Assembly (NCBI RefSeq): GCF_014066305.1
Contig: NW_023501087.1
Location: 62,001 to 126,000, forward strand
Source: Letharia columbiana
Taxonomy: Eukaryota > Ascomycota > Lecanoromycetes > Lecanorales > Parmeliaceae
Length of the DNA stretch: 64,000 bases
Direction: 5' to 3'
The position numbers and the translations under genes were made by a program. Below, piece by piece: positions 48,540 to 60,812 of this stretch; positions within the stretch are counted from its first letter, which is position 1, and each line of letters begins with the position of its first letter. The notes below the pieces were generated by a model, which ran no database searches, had not been told where the DNA came from, and was given only the letters and a program-made list of their open reading frames with translations.

Positions 48540-48860
48540 TTATATTAATTCTAATAGCGAAGATAGTGCTATTAATAGTAAGCTAGCTCGAGCTATTCTT
48601 TTTAACTCTCTTATTAATATTACTAATTAACTAGATAAGTAAAAAGAGATTAATTTATTCGGCGAGTATCTTAATAGCGAAATAAAAATTATATTCTAGA
48701 AGCGATATAATTCTATATTTAACTTTAACTATCTCTTTAGATATATTTCTCTTAATACTCGATTTTTTAAGAATATTAAGAAGGCCTTTTACTTATTACT
48801 TAATATCTATTAGAATAATTATTACTCGATTAAGTATTTTATAAAAGACTTATATAAATA
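48540..48860 (+). pseudogene. RIP-degraded DUF6589-like transposon protein fragment
   Basis: Reading one plus frame and treating the interrupting TAA/TAG as RIP products of CAA, CAG or TGG, the stretch gives LARAILFNSLINIT, NLFGEYLNSEIK, a RYNS.F..NYLFRYISLN segment and FFKNIKKAF. This order (LAR.IL..LINiTG, then EYLN..IK, then a GSN-like.....YLF.YiSlN....F) resembles DUF6589 proteins, which are common in fungal transposon-derived genes. The matching frame continues with many stops on both sides. Similarity is from memory only. Confidence 0.45.
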
Positions 48861-51800
48861 CGCTAGTACGTTATAAGAGAGCTCTATATAATAAGATCTT
48901 AATCGATTATATATTAAATTAGCTTTATATCTACTTTTTAATAAAGCGAATAAGATAAATAAGATCGTTAATAAGTATAATAAATAGTTATCTAATAATT
49001 CTCTTAAGAATAAGATCTCCCGTCGAAGAAAAGAAGATAGCTAAATTAAGAATTAGACGATATAATTATAAATAAGATCGACGATACGCGGGACTTCTAT
49101 AAGAATATAATAGACGAATAGCGAATAAATACTTTTCGAGGCCTCTTTAAAGGTTTAAAGACTTACTATAAATACTCGAATTTAACTTCGAAGACCTCGT
49201 TTTTTAATATCTATTATTCGATTACTTAGAGTATTAATACTTAATAATAATCTTAAATTAAGTACTTTAAGCGTATATAACTAATCGTTTTATACTATAG
49301 CTATATTCGAAGCTATATAACGCTATTAGCGAATCTCGCTATCGTCGTTAATAGATTTATTAAATTTAACTATATAATATTATTATAAAGAAAACTACTA
49401 CGTATCTTATATTAAGCTATTTAATATCGAAATAAGATTTCTACGCTTATAAGTCGAAAGGCCTTAATTAATTAGAGGGCTTTATTTAATTCTTTATCAA
49501 CTTTAGATTTAACTTCTTTTTAGTCTTATAACTATACTAATTAGTTATATTATTACTATTTAGTTATTTCTTTATTAATTCTCTTTATTATTAAAACCTC
49601 TAATATCTATAGATATATACTATCGACGATATATTAGTAAGATACTTAGAGTATAATATCGTCGTTTATCGCCGTCGCTATTATCGTTATCGAAGAAAGA
49701 TACTTCTTAGAGATATATTAAAAAAAGTATATTAAATTATATTATTTCTTTAACTAGCCGTTTATCTAACTTCTAAAGTTATTTATATATATTACTTCTA
49801 TCTACTCTTATATTAACTCTCTATTTATTTATCATTATTAATATATCGACTAATAAAGATCTACTATCTACTTACTTCTATTTCTTTATATTAAATATAA
49901 TTCTAATATTAAAACTCTTTTCGCTTATAAAGCGTTATTATAGTCTTTATAATTAAGTTAACCTTCTTAGCTCTATTCTCTTATACTTTTATTTTTATAG
50001 TCTTTTATCTATTTACCTCCGCTATAATTTTTGTATCTCTTATCTTTATCTCTTTTATCTCGTTTATTATATAAATTCTTACTTATTTAATTACTTCTTT
50101 AGCTATTAAGACTTCTATCTTTCTCTTATTAATCTTAATCTACTTCTTCTTCTTCGCTCGCTTAATATTTAACCTCTTATTAATTATAGTTATTCTTTTA
50201 AATTAATATCTAATAAGAGAATAAAGCTTAAATTTATACTTATTTATTTAGTATAAATTCTTATTTTATTATTAACGTTAAGAAGTCGTTAATAATAATA
50301 ATAGTATCGACTTATCTAGTCTATTTCTATACGATATTTATATTTAAAAAGATATTCGACTCGATAATATTAGTAATATTAGTTTCTACTATATTTTTAT
50401 TTATATTTCTCTTAGTCTTACTTAAGTAATCTCTTATATATATTAATTATCCTCATATTCGACGTATAATTTTTTACGCTTATCGAGTCTTTAAATTATA
50501 TATTTAAGATTTTTATAAATATAATTTTTTTATAGTAATTATAGTATTCGATAGAATAGACCGCTATAGTCGATTTAGTCTCATCGAAATACTTTAGAAA
50601 GAATTCTCGAATATAATTACTCTAAGATCGATTAAGAATAATATACTATTCTTTTAATATATTTACTCGCTTTCTAGCTTATATTCTTTCTATCTCTATT
50701 ATAAAAGTAGCTAAATTCTCAAATAATAAATTAATTAGATTATTCTCAATAAATTATATAAAGTTATTATATAGATTTAATACTTAAACTATATAATTAG
50801 CTCGCTATTATATATTTAAAAGAGAATAGATATCTTTAGATAATAATTACTATATAATAAGACGTATATCAAGGTTATTAATATTTATATCGAAAGCGTC
50901 TATAGTAATAAGAAGTCTAACTATTAAATTTAATCTCTCAAATTCGATAGCTATAATTTTTAACTTCTCTTTATTTATTTTACTATTATAAGTATAAAAG
51001 AGTCTTTTTACCTTTCTTTTTATTTAATCTATATTAAGATATTATCAAGTTAATTAATTAATAATATTATAATCGAGTATAATATAATTAATATATAAAA
51101 TTATTTTAATAGATATATAACTCAATAGCTATATTAAAAAACGAAGATCTTTAAATAAGTTTAATTTATATTATAGAGGCTTAATATTAAATATAATATT
51201 CTCGCGATTAATAAAAGTCTTTATAATCTCGATAAGCGTATTATTCGCGAAATTAGTACGCGGTTAATAGATATTTAATATCTAATCGTCTAACGTAGTC
51301 GAGGTTTTAAATTATAATATATTAAGAGTTAATATTTTTATTTTATAAAGTTTACTATAGTTAAAACGAAAGCTATCCGCCTTATTATTATATTATATAT
51401 ATCTTATTAATAATAATAAGACTAAGTTATAAGATAAATCTTATATTCTTTATAATAATTATATAAAAGTTCTTATTATCTATAAAGATCTTAAAACTAA
51501 TAAGAATATATATATAAATATCGCTAGCGATATTATATAGGTTTTTATTTTTATTAATCTAAGTATTTAGAATAAAGGCGCTAATATTAGATAATATATT
51601 AATCTTTAATTATTAATTTAACTTTAATATATTAAGTAAGTATATAAGAATCGCTATACTACTCGATTTTAATAGAGATAGAAAATAAAAAATAAGACTC
51701 TTTTTAAAGCCCGTTTTCGCTATTAGAATAGCGTCTTTACCGTTAAATAAATAGCGAATCGTATATATCTATTTCTTTTTAAGCCTATTTTTAATCTTAT

Positions 51801-52850
51801 TAAGATTTATCTATTATTACTAACTTTATAAAACAATTAGAGTATAATATTACTCGCTCTCTATATTAATTATATATTTTAAGACGTAGACTATAGTGTA
51901 ACTAGTCTCTACTATCATATTAAAGATAAAATAATAAATATTAGAATTTAAAGTAGTATAAAAGAGAGTATTAATATTACTAGCGATATATAAGTTATTA
52001 TTAAAACTATCGTAATTACTTAGCTCTTTCGCGCTTATATAATACTTAAAATTTTATTTATTTATAAGCGAAGAAGGGCCTATATCGTTATTTATAATTT
52101 AAGATTATATATAAATATTAAAATATTCTTCTCTCTACTTTTATACTCGAATATTAAATATATAACTTTTTTCTTTTCTCTAGAACTAGTTCGCTAAATA
52201 TCTTAAAACTTCGTATTTATTAGAAGAAAGAATATTTCTATAAGCTATAAAGAGGTTAGTATATATAATTCGAAAATATCTCGCTATCATTATCGAAGAG
52301 AAAATCGCATATCTAAGCGCCTCTTATAGTCTTCTTATTCGCTTTAATTCGTTTTAAACGCGTTAAGCGCGTTAAAATTATTTAAGATATATATTTTATA
52401 CTCCCTTTAACTTCTAAGTAATATATTTTTAAGTTAATAAATCTATATATAGAGGAAATAACTTTAATACTCGATTTTTATTAGATAGTAATATAATTAA
52501 ACTTATAATTTAATTATTATATTTAACTCGTTATATAATCTTTTAATAATACTAAATATAATACGCTATCATCTAAAATTTAATTATCAAAGGATAATCA
52601 ACTAAAGATAGAGTACTATAATCGTTAGCGGAGAATATATATCCAAATAAGCTTATACGATAATAACGAGCTATCCGATTATAATAAAAAGTTTATATAC
52701 TTATTTAGCGACCTCGAAAAGGTCTATTACCTTCTTAATTAATATTAAAAGACTATATAATAATAGCTAAAAAAATAGAGGAAGTCGCGACTTCCCGTTA
52801 ACGGGGTAATTATTACGGTGGGCTTATATAAATTAACGGTTAATATAGCG

Positions 52851-53165
52851 ATTCGGGGGTTTTGTACTTAGACTCTAAGGGAGGGGTATGCCGTAATGAG
52901 CTTGCGATATGATTGGCCCCCGAAGCGAGGCACGAGTGTAGGGCTGGCCATAGGTACCCCGGCTCCACGTTTTTCCCACCTTTTACGCCTACACTGAATT
53001 ATCCAAGTGTGCGTCTGAACTACTCACATAAGCCAGCATCTGAATCTCCGTTGATATTTCATCCATCTGCAACGTGAGCACAACGCTTACGCTGTTTGTC
53101 GGGGATAGTCGCCATTCTCACGTGAAACTTTAAGGATCTCATCAACTTAGTCTTGGACCATTATT
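52851..53165. other. Promoter region of RPN2
   Basis: Return to balanced composition right after the RIP island; no ORF. The start codon context of RPN2 follows at 53166. Confidence 0.35.
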
Positions 53166-56100
53166 ATGGTTGGGTTGACATCAGCAGCCGGTGTGGTGGG
53201 GTTCTTATCCGAGCCAGATGCTGAGCTTCAGATCTTCGCACTGAGGAAATTGAACGAAGAGATCGACTCACTATGGACAGAAGTCGTTGGATCCGTGGGC
53301 GAGGTCGAGGCTTTATACGAGGATCCTCAGTTTCCAGAGCGGGAACTGGCCGCTCTCGTCGCGGCGAAAGTCTACTACAACCTCCAGGAATATAATGAGA
53401 GCATGGTATTTGCCCTCGGTGCCGGCAAGCTATTCAACCTGGACCACGAGGGTGAATTCGAGGATACTATCATATCTAAATGCGTGGATACCTACATCGC
53501 TCTCTCTGATACAGCTCTCACAAGCGATGTAAATCAGCCAACTCAGCTCAACACCGCCTTTCCTTCGACAGTAAATGGAGCCACAAGTACATCAGCAAGT
53601 CTCGCTTCCCCTACGATGCCATTCTCACACGCAACCCTCCCGTCGAAGTCCCTACTTTCACGCCAAGACAGTACAAATACGTTCGATCCGGCGGGTGCCC
53701 CCGCCCCCACGACCGCTCTACCTCCGTCACTCGCACAGCAACGAGGGATCCAGAAACCTTTACAAGCGGTAATAGACCAGTTGTTCGAGCGATGTTTCCG
53801 GGACAGGCGTTATCGCCAAGTGGTAGGAATCGCGGTAGAAGCACGCAAGTTCGATGTCATTCGACGGGCTATACTCCGTGCGAGCGACGATGAGAAGGGC
53901 AACAAGCCGGCCAAGGATGGCATTGGACAAGTTGACGAGCTGCTGGAGTACCTACTGGGTATCTGTATGGACGTAGTCCAGGAGCGCGGATTGCGCCAGG
54001 AGGTAGGAAGCTCACCTTTCCTTCGTCAGATTCGAGGGCATATACCCTAGCTAACATTGATTTTTCAATCAAGCTACTGCGTCTCATCCTCGGTCTACTG
54101 CGGGATGTTCCCTCTCCAGATGTCTTTTCGATAGCAAAATGCATTGTTTATCTGAATGAGCATTTGATGGCATCGAAGCTACTGGCAGATTTGGTTGAGA
54201 CTGGCGGGCCACGCCGCCTAGCCGAAGCCTACCAAATTGCCTTCGACCTGTACGACAACAGCTCTCAAGAATTTTTGAAGAAAGTTAGGGAAGGCCTTCC
54301 GAAGAGCCCAGAGCCCACAGCCGCTCAGACTACTGATGGCGTAGATAAGATGGATGAAGACAAAGTCGATGATGCTCAAGAGACTGACAAGCTCTTGTCG
54401 GAGTCGGACAGCAATGCTGCTGCTCCGAGTTCTTCGCTGGATAATTCTGTGGAAAAGCCCCAGCCAATCAGTCCAGAGGCGGAGAAAGCATTTGACTCGA
54501 TACGGGAGATCCTATCAGGGACCAAAACCATTCAATTGAACCTCGAATTCCTCTACCGAAACAATCATGCCGATGTTGCCATACTCAACAAGCTCAAAGA
54601 TAGTCTGGAAGCACGGAACTCGATTTTCCATACCGCAGTTACATTGTCATGTGGGTTCATGAACGCCGGCACTATGAATGCCAACTTCTTCCGCGACAAT
54701 CTGGACTGGCTCGGTAAAGCGGTCAACTGGTCAAAATTCACCGCCACTGCTGCCCTTGGAGTTATACATCGCGGTGATCTTGGCAATGGGCAGACACTCT
54801 TGAAGCCATACCTGCCAAAGGATACTGTCGAGGGTGCAAACACTGGCTCTGTCTACAGTCAGGGAGGTTCACTTTATGCCATGGGTCTCATCTACGCTAA
54901 CCACGAGACGTTTGCGTTGGAACTTATCCGTGACCATTTCAAGAAGGCCACGGAGGAAGTCGTGCAACATGGTGGTGCCCTAGGCTTAGGCGTTGCTGGC
55001 ATGGCTACTGGCGATGAGGGCATCTACGATGACCTCAAAGGTGTCCTCTACACGGACTCAGCTCTGAACGGTGAGGCTGTAGGCATCGCAATGGGCTTGA
55101 TAATGCTGGGGACTGGCAACATTAAGGCCCTCGAGGATATGATCCAATACGCTCATGATACACAACACGAGAAGATCGTCCGTGGCCTCGGTCTTGGAAT
55201 GGCACTCATAATGTACGGCCGGCAAGAGGGAGCAGATGAATTGGTGAATGGCCTTTTGGATGACCCTGATCCAATTCTCCGATACGGAGGCATCCAGACC
55301 CTCGCGCTTGCTTATTGCGGCACTGGCAGCAACAAGGCTGTTCGCAAGCTGCTTCATGTGGCCGTCAGCGATGTTAGTGATGACGTAAGGAGATACGCCG
55401 TTATGAGTCTCGGCTTCATCCTCTTCAGAAAGCCTAAGAGTGTACCGCGTATGGTCGAGCTACTGTCAGAGTCGTACAACCCACACGTCCGATACGGCGC
55501 AGCAATGGCACTGGGTATATCTTGTGCAGGTACTGGTCTGGACGAAGCCATCGACCTTCTGGAGCCAATGATCAAGGACCCAACTGACTTCGTGCGTCAA
55601 GGAGCACTCATTGCCCTTTCCATGATCATGGTACAGCAAAACGAGGCCATGAACCCGAAGGTTGGCACTATTCGAAAGACACTGCAAAAAGCCATCGGCG
55701 ACCGGCATGAAGATGCCATGACCAAGTTTGGCAGTGCCATCTCTTTGGGTATCATCGATGCTGGTGGCCGCAACTGCACGATAAGCCTCCAGACCCAGAC
55801 GGGTAACTTGAACATGGCTGGTATTGTCGGAATGGCAGTGTTCACTCAATACTGGTACTGGTTTCCTCTAACACACTTCCTGTCCCTGAGCTTCACTCCG
55901 ACGTCAGTCATTGGTCTTGACCAGGACCTTGAGGTTCCCAGCTTCAAGTTTCACAGCGCGACTCGACCTAGTCTGTTCGACTATCCTCCAGAGCAAGAAG
56001 CCAAGACGGAGGATGCTCCGGAGAAAGTCAAGACCGCCGTGCTCTCGACAACTGCCCAAGCGAAGCGTAGAGCGCAGAGAAAAGAAAAGCAGCAGAGACG

Positions 56101-56656
56101 CGAGAGCATGGACATCGACCAGACGCCCACCGCGCCAAAGGCAGACGCTAGGGACAAGATGGACACTGACGAGCCCGCTGTCAAGACCGAGGGTGACGGC
56201 GAGAAGAAAGATGAAGAAGAAGCCAAAGAATCGGATAAGCCTGAAGGCTTGAAGAAGAAAATGGAGAAAGAAAAAGTGGGCTTCGGTCTCGAAAACATGT
56301 CGCGAGTACTACCGGCACAGCTCAAATTCGTCAGCTTCCCAGATGAACGCTACGAGCCCGTTAAGAAGCCCACCGGGGGCGTGATACTGCTGACCGACAC
56401 CAAGCCTTCAGAGTCAAAGACGCTCTTGGAGATGAAGAAAGCCAAAAAGCCCGCTCAGTCCGCTGTCCTACCAGGTTCATTACAAGATCATGTTGAAGCT
56501 GCGATGGCTCAAGGGGAGGCGACTAGGGAGGCTACTAGGGAGGCAAGCGGTGCAGCCGAGGCAGCTGGGGTTTTGACCGCGCTTGATGAGGGTGGTGAAG
56601 GGGAAGAGGACGCAGAGGTGCCGCATGAATTCGAATATCACTCTGACAACGAGTGA
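53166..56656 (+). CDS. RPN2: 26S proteasome regulatory subunit Rpn2 (PSMD1)
   Basis: Scaffold subunit of the proteasome base. Exons 53166-54002 and 54074-56656; the 71-bp intron begins GTAGGA and has a GCTAAC branch. Product 1139 aa. The N-terminal helical region reads LTSAAGVVGFLSEPDAELQIFALRKLNE and DRRYRQVVGIAVEARKFDVIRRAI. The centre carries the proteasome/cyclosome repeats, a toroid of Gly- and Ala-rich units such as GGSLYAMGLIYANH, HGGALGLGVAGMATGD, VGIAMGLIMLGTG, RGLGLGMALIMYGRQ, YGGIQTLALAYCGTG, YAVMSLGFILF, YGAAMALGISCAGTG and RQGALIALSMIMVQQNE. Then comes GRNCTISLQTQTGNLNMAGIVGMAVFTQYWYWFPL.HF, a diagnostic Rpn2 block. The tail is highly charged (K/E-rich, AQAKRRAQRKEKQQRRES) and ends acidic. 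The closest RIP DNA is only about 300 bp upstream, yet the gene shows no RIP. Confidence 0.96.
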
Positions 56657-57384
56657 GCATGGCGATGATTAGGAAGCGCTCTTGACCGCCATCTCCTTGT
56701 CTTATTACCATCGAATACCCAGCTGTTGATGGCTTCCGGCTGTTGTGTTACAATATTATATCATAGCAATAATTACAGAAGTATCAGCAACACCCCATAC
56801 AACTGACCATTCACCTGGGTCCCTTGAAGTAAAGGCACTTGGTAAGAGCTATTCTCAGATAACTTGGCAAATACCGGAAATCAAATTTCCCATCTAAATC
56901 AGTGAATGATGAAAAATGCAATCGCCATGAGAAATGTTCCTACAGTATTCCCCGCTCAATCACCCAATCACTCATTCAGAACTCGCACGGGCATGGCCGC
57001 TTTGGAAGTTTCAATCAGTGATTATTCGGTGACTCTCAAACGCCAAGCCTGGCTTTGAAATTCCAAGCTGTGGTACTCGATAAGTCGATAATAATGCAAC
57101 GCGTAATACGTTTGGAATCAGTCTTTGAAAATAAGCTGCTAAACCTCGCTGGTACCATTGTTTTTAGTATCAGCAATGCCTGCGACTGCGGCGACAACTA
57201 CGGCGACGACTGCGGCGATGGTGTGGTACGGTCGTGGCGCGGAAGGATGAAATGATCTCCACAGTATTTGTGCGCTGGGATATTGTCTCATTTTCATTTG
57301 TATGCTTTTTCTTTTAAAGCATTAGATGGAGGGTCATCACTACGTCTTCCTTCCCAATTGTCAATACTGTCTGGAGCTTGGAAG
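56657..57384. other. Intergenic region
   Basis: About 730 bp between RPN2 and the next membrane-protein gene. It has a short GCGAC/TGCGGCGA-rich stretch near 57180-57220 and no supported gene. Confidence 0.35.
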
Positions 57385-58705
57385 ATGTCCAATTCCACTT
57401 CAACCCTCCATGGCTGGGTGGATCAGCCAAATAACCGCGGGACTTTTGACATCATTTCGAGTTGCTTCTTAACCATATTTCTGTGCACATGGACGTGCCT
57501 CCATCTCAATGTTCCCGCTTCAAAAGAGGGCACTTGGAGACCCGTCTTGAGGAAAAGTCGCTGGATGGTGTTAACCATACTTGGACCCGAGTTCGCCGTT
57601 GCCTTCGCCGCAGGGCAACGAGCCAACGCAAGGCGTGCACTTGACACTATGAGAGGGATGGGTTACTCCGAATGGACTCTACGTCACAGCTTTTATGCCA
57701 ATATGGGTGGATTTGTTTTGCAAGCACGTGACAGTGCACCATTTCCCATCCATGGACTGCACCTTATTTACCTACTAAAAGAGGGTTATTTGGATCTTCC
57801 AGAGATCACTTCGGAGGAGATCTCGGATAAGAGCAAAGCCAATTTACTTGCTAAAGCTCTGGTGTGTCTGCAAACTGGCTGGTTCGTGGTGCAGTGCTTC
57901 GGTCGTCTGGCTCAAAGCCTCCCATTGACAACACTGGAACTCGTAACCATCAGTTACGTATGGTGCACATGGGCTATCTATGCACAATGGCTCAAGAAGC
58001 CTCTTGACGTCACAGCGCCTACGGTTCTCAGGACCCAAGCGAGTACCGCAGAAATCCTGCTCAAGGCCGGTCCTGCAGCTTCCCAGCCATATCGTCAAAC
58101 TCCCCTCGACTTTGTCTGGGACGGTCGCGTTTCGTGGACTCTGGATGTGCAACCGTTCCTTCACTTCCGTGTTGATCCTCGCAAGAGACCTATGCCACGT
58201 ATACTGAACGATAGCATGCCATGGTTTGACACAGCTGTTGATGCTGCAGTGTGTATTTTCGTGACTTGTATTCTATGGTGCCATCCACATGTTTGGCTGG
58301 AACCTGCTTTTCCCGACTCGAACGGAGAAGACTCTGTGGCGTCTAGCCGCGCTCGTTCTCTTATGCACTACAGTGATATTGTGCGTGTGGGAATTGCTGT
58401 GGGGTATCTTTCGTGCAGCGTATCTCCTACACATCAACAAAAAGAAAATGAGTTTTAGGTCTGTCTACTATATCTATGCGAACAAAATCGAAAAGATTAG
58501 CGGAGCGGACGGGTTGCCTATCCATGACAAGGACTTCGACGAAGGCGTCATTACATATTGGCACATGGGGGTTTTTGTCCCCCTAGGAGTGTTGTACGTG
58601 CTCTCTCGACTATACATAATTGCGGAAGCTCTTGCTTCGCTCCGAGCTCTTCCCAGCGGTTCCTTCCAAAATGTACACTGGACAACCTTCATTCCGCACT
58701 TTTAG
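57385..58705 (+). CDS. Fungal multi-pass membrane protein of unknown function (one apparent frameshift)
   Basis: The start MSNSTSTLHGWVDQPNNRGTFDIISSCFLTIFLCTWTCLHLNVP fits a widespread fungal membrane-protein family in which a W..pn.RGT.DI..sC..T..lC...ci.lN.P block opens the protein. I chose 57385 over the upstream ATG at 57268 for that reason. Further landmarks are GMGYSEWTLRHSFYANMGGFVL, a FPI.GLHLIYLL segment and several hydrophobic helices. The conserved continuation VFYGAIHMFGWNLLFPTRTEKTLWRLAALV lies one frame over. Dropping one T in the ACTT near 58263-58267 would connect VCIFVT to VFYGAIH. As read, the first frame stops at 58458 and the second runs to 58705 (..WTTFIPHF). An intron does not explain the switch. 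Function unknown. Confidence 0.6.
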
Positions 58706-59287
58706 GGGCTAACGCCTGCATTCGGAAAACTTATTTGCTTCATGGCTTCTTCGCCTTTCTACATCGTCCTGCTTGTAACGATGGTGAAGATATGAATGGT
58801 CATGATGTGATTGTGAAGGGTATGCGTCGTTGAGAGGTTGTTGTGGGTATGGAATTTTCTGAGGAGAAAACAGCAATCAATATCAGGTTGGACTAGAGAT
58901 CCTGTACATACAGACAAAGTACTCGTAGCATCGACCAGTCACTTTGGGCGGTAGCCTTTCGACGAAATCAACCGGCGGAAAAGTCTCTGCGAGATTTACG
59001 GATTATATATGAGTTTGAAGATTTCCCGACCTATTCTTGATGTCGAGATTTCTCGAACTTCAATGCTTTTACCTCTTGTATCTTACCTTGATTAATAATT
59101 ATTGACTCTCTATAATTCCGATGGCGTTAGATTCAAAATAATGAGGGGGATTCAATCGTCGTATAGTTACACTTTTCTATATATGCCTAATTGGTATTCA
59201 GTGCCAAGCATCCCAGACAAGACAACTTCACTCTCCCCCGCCTCATCGTGCATCAAACCATAGAGTTACAACGCAAAATCGCGGAAC
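58706..59287. other. Intergenic region
   Basis: No supported coding sequence. AT-richer near 59000-59180 but without clear RIP texture. Confidence 0.35.
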
Positions 59288-60063
59288 ATGGCAACACTAT
59301 CGCCTCAAGACATTAGAACACTGGAACACACCCGCCAGCGCCTTGCTCAGCTTACAAAATCCCTAGATTCTTTGCAAAAACAGATTCACACCATAGAACC
59401 TCTTCCATCATGGTAAGTCGGCAGTCCTCACGACAACCTACAACATTCTCGCTTTCTCCTCTCCATTTGCAAAATCATGGGACGAAAACAGCTAAGAGCT
59501 TCCAGGTCCTCCCTCCACTCGCTTTCCCAAATCATATCCCAAAACCTCGCCTCTGTCTCCGCCCACCTGACCACACACGCCCCGCTCCTTTCGTCCCTGG
59601 TCGCCTACCCCTTGCCACTATACCCCGGCCGAGAACAGGAGCCCGTTCTTAATCAACTACTACGCAAGAAACTGGAGCCACATGTTGAAGATTGGGTTGA
59701 AGAAGGTCGTCTAGCTGGAGAGGAGGTGGCTAATTGGGATGGTGGTAGGGGAAGGGCCGAGATCACAGGATTGTGGGAATGGGCGGGCATAGCGGCGAAT
59801 GAGCAAGCGCGGAAGCACGAGTGGGGCGGAGACTATACCGTTGAGGAGATCGAAGGTGGAATTGAGAATGTGGTTACGGGGTTGAGGGACGAGGAGAGTG
59901 ACGAGGAAGAGGGTGAGGAGGGAGACGAGGAAGGCGTTTGGTCGGCGGAAGTGGAGGGTCACGAGAACAAGAAGACTGAAGAAGGAGGAGGAGGAGGGGA
60001 AAGCCGCTATCGATGGATGATATGCTGCGGTTTTTGGTGAAAGGGGAAGAGCCGAGGAAGTGA
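59288..60063 (+). CDS. MED8: Mediator complex subunit 8 (C-terminal frame change)
   Basis: Head-module subunit of Mediator. Exon 1 59288-59412 (MATLSPQDIRTLEHTRQRLAQLTKSLDSLQKQI), intron 59413-59505 (GTAAGT...TTCCAG), exon 2 from 59506 (SSLHSLSQIISQNLASVSAHL, VAYPLPLYPGREQEPVLNQLLRKKLEPHVEDWVEEG, then KHEWGGDYTVEEIEGGIENVVTGL). These blocks are diagnostic for fungal Med8. An acidic EEGEEGDEEG linker follows. The frame read straight on gives an unconserved end (stop at 60040). The conserved terminal helix PLSMDDMLRFLVKG instead sits in another frame, ending at 60063. Either one base is missing at GGGGAAA (about 59996-60002), or a small intron in the linker (donor GTTTGG near 59937) restores the frame. 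I favour a sequencing deletion. Confidence 0.8.
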
Positions 60064-60812
60064 TGACGAGGGGGCACACCTCCTCCCCACTCCAGGATCA
60101 TACCGACGGCTTTTGATCTTCCTCGGGAGTTAAGACGGCGACTGGCAAGGTTCTGACGGCATGGATGCGTAGGAATGGATATACCCAAGGCGTTGGAGAA
60201 CGATATGAGGCTTCTGAGGAACCTCTACGACATTGCATATGGACGAGATATCATCCTTGTTCAGTCATGTAACCATTCATCGAGAATGACGAGACCGTCA
60301 GGGATGTTTCCACCACCGCCATCGCCTTTCATTCCGTTGCTGCTCACTTGAATATCTCTCCGGATCTGCCTGGCTTCCACACCTTCTGCTCCTCACTCTT
60401 GGTCTACTGCTCCCATTTGCCAACAGTATTCTTGTCTCTTCTCTTCTCTGCAAAGGTACCGTCCTGTCCCTGATCAAGCTATCGACAATGAAACTCAGCT
60501 GCCTTACCGGATAGCCCTGTTCCTTCGCGTCCGACACGCCGCCCACGCCGCGAGCATCAGCCCCTTCTTCAGCCGCACTCGTTCTGAAACATCGTTCATG
60601 GGTTCAATCTCCCTCCATGGGCGCAACCTAGGCTGGTGGCTTCAGGGCGCTACGGCCGACATGGTAGGCGTACTGTTGTCAGCTTACGGCGTAATAGGAA
60701 AGGACGAGTACTGCAAGAAGGATTGTTTATTATGTAGAGGACAAATATAGGTCGACATATATCCGAGCACGGTCATTCCGATTTCGAAACTCTCGGTGGT
60801 AATATTGATCAA
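60064..60812. other. Intergenic region
   Basis: About 750 bp. Short open stretches on both strands are mirror frames; a plus-strand stretch near 60600-60690 (RNLGWWLQGATADMVGV) reads protein-like, but I cannot place it in a gene. Confidence 0.3.

Larger units (their letters stand above)
44991..52850. mobile_element. Large RIP-degraded transposon island
   Basis: Nearly 8 kb of very AT-rich DNA with stops in all frames and TpA-rich words, bounded sharply by normal gene space on both sides. A (TAAG)n-type microsatellite lies at about 45503-45563. Part of the plus strand near 48560-48860 still reads as a transposon-linked protein (separate entry). From about 49500 to 50200 the plus strand is pyrimidine-rich, suggesting a second element in the other orientation. 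No LTR or terminal repeat pair was found by eye. Confidence 0.75.

Noticed and set aside
49500..52700. Reverse transcriptase of an LTR or LINE element on the minus strand
   Set aside because: Trial translations gave no catalytic motif that survived RIP; the element type stays open.
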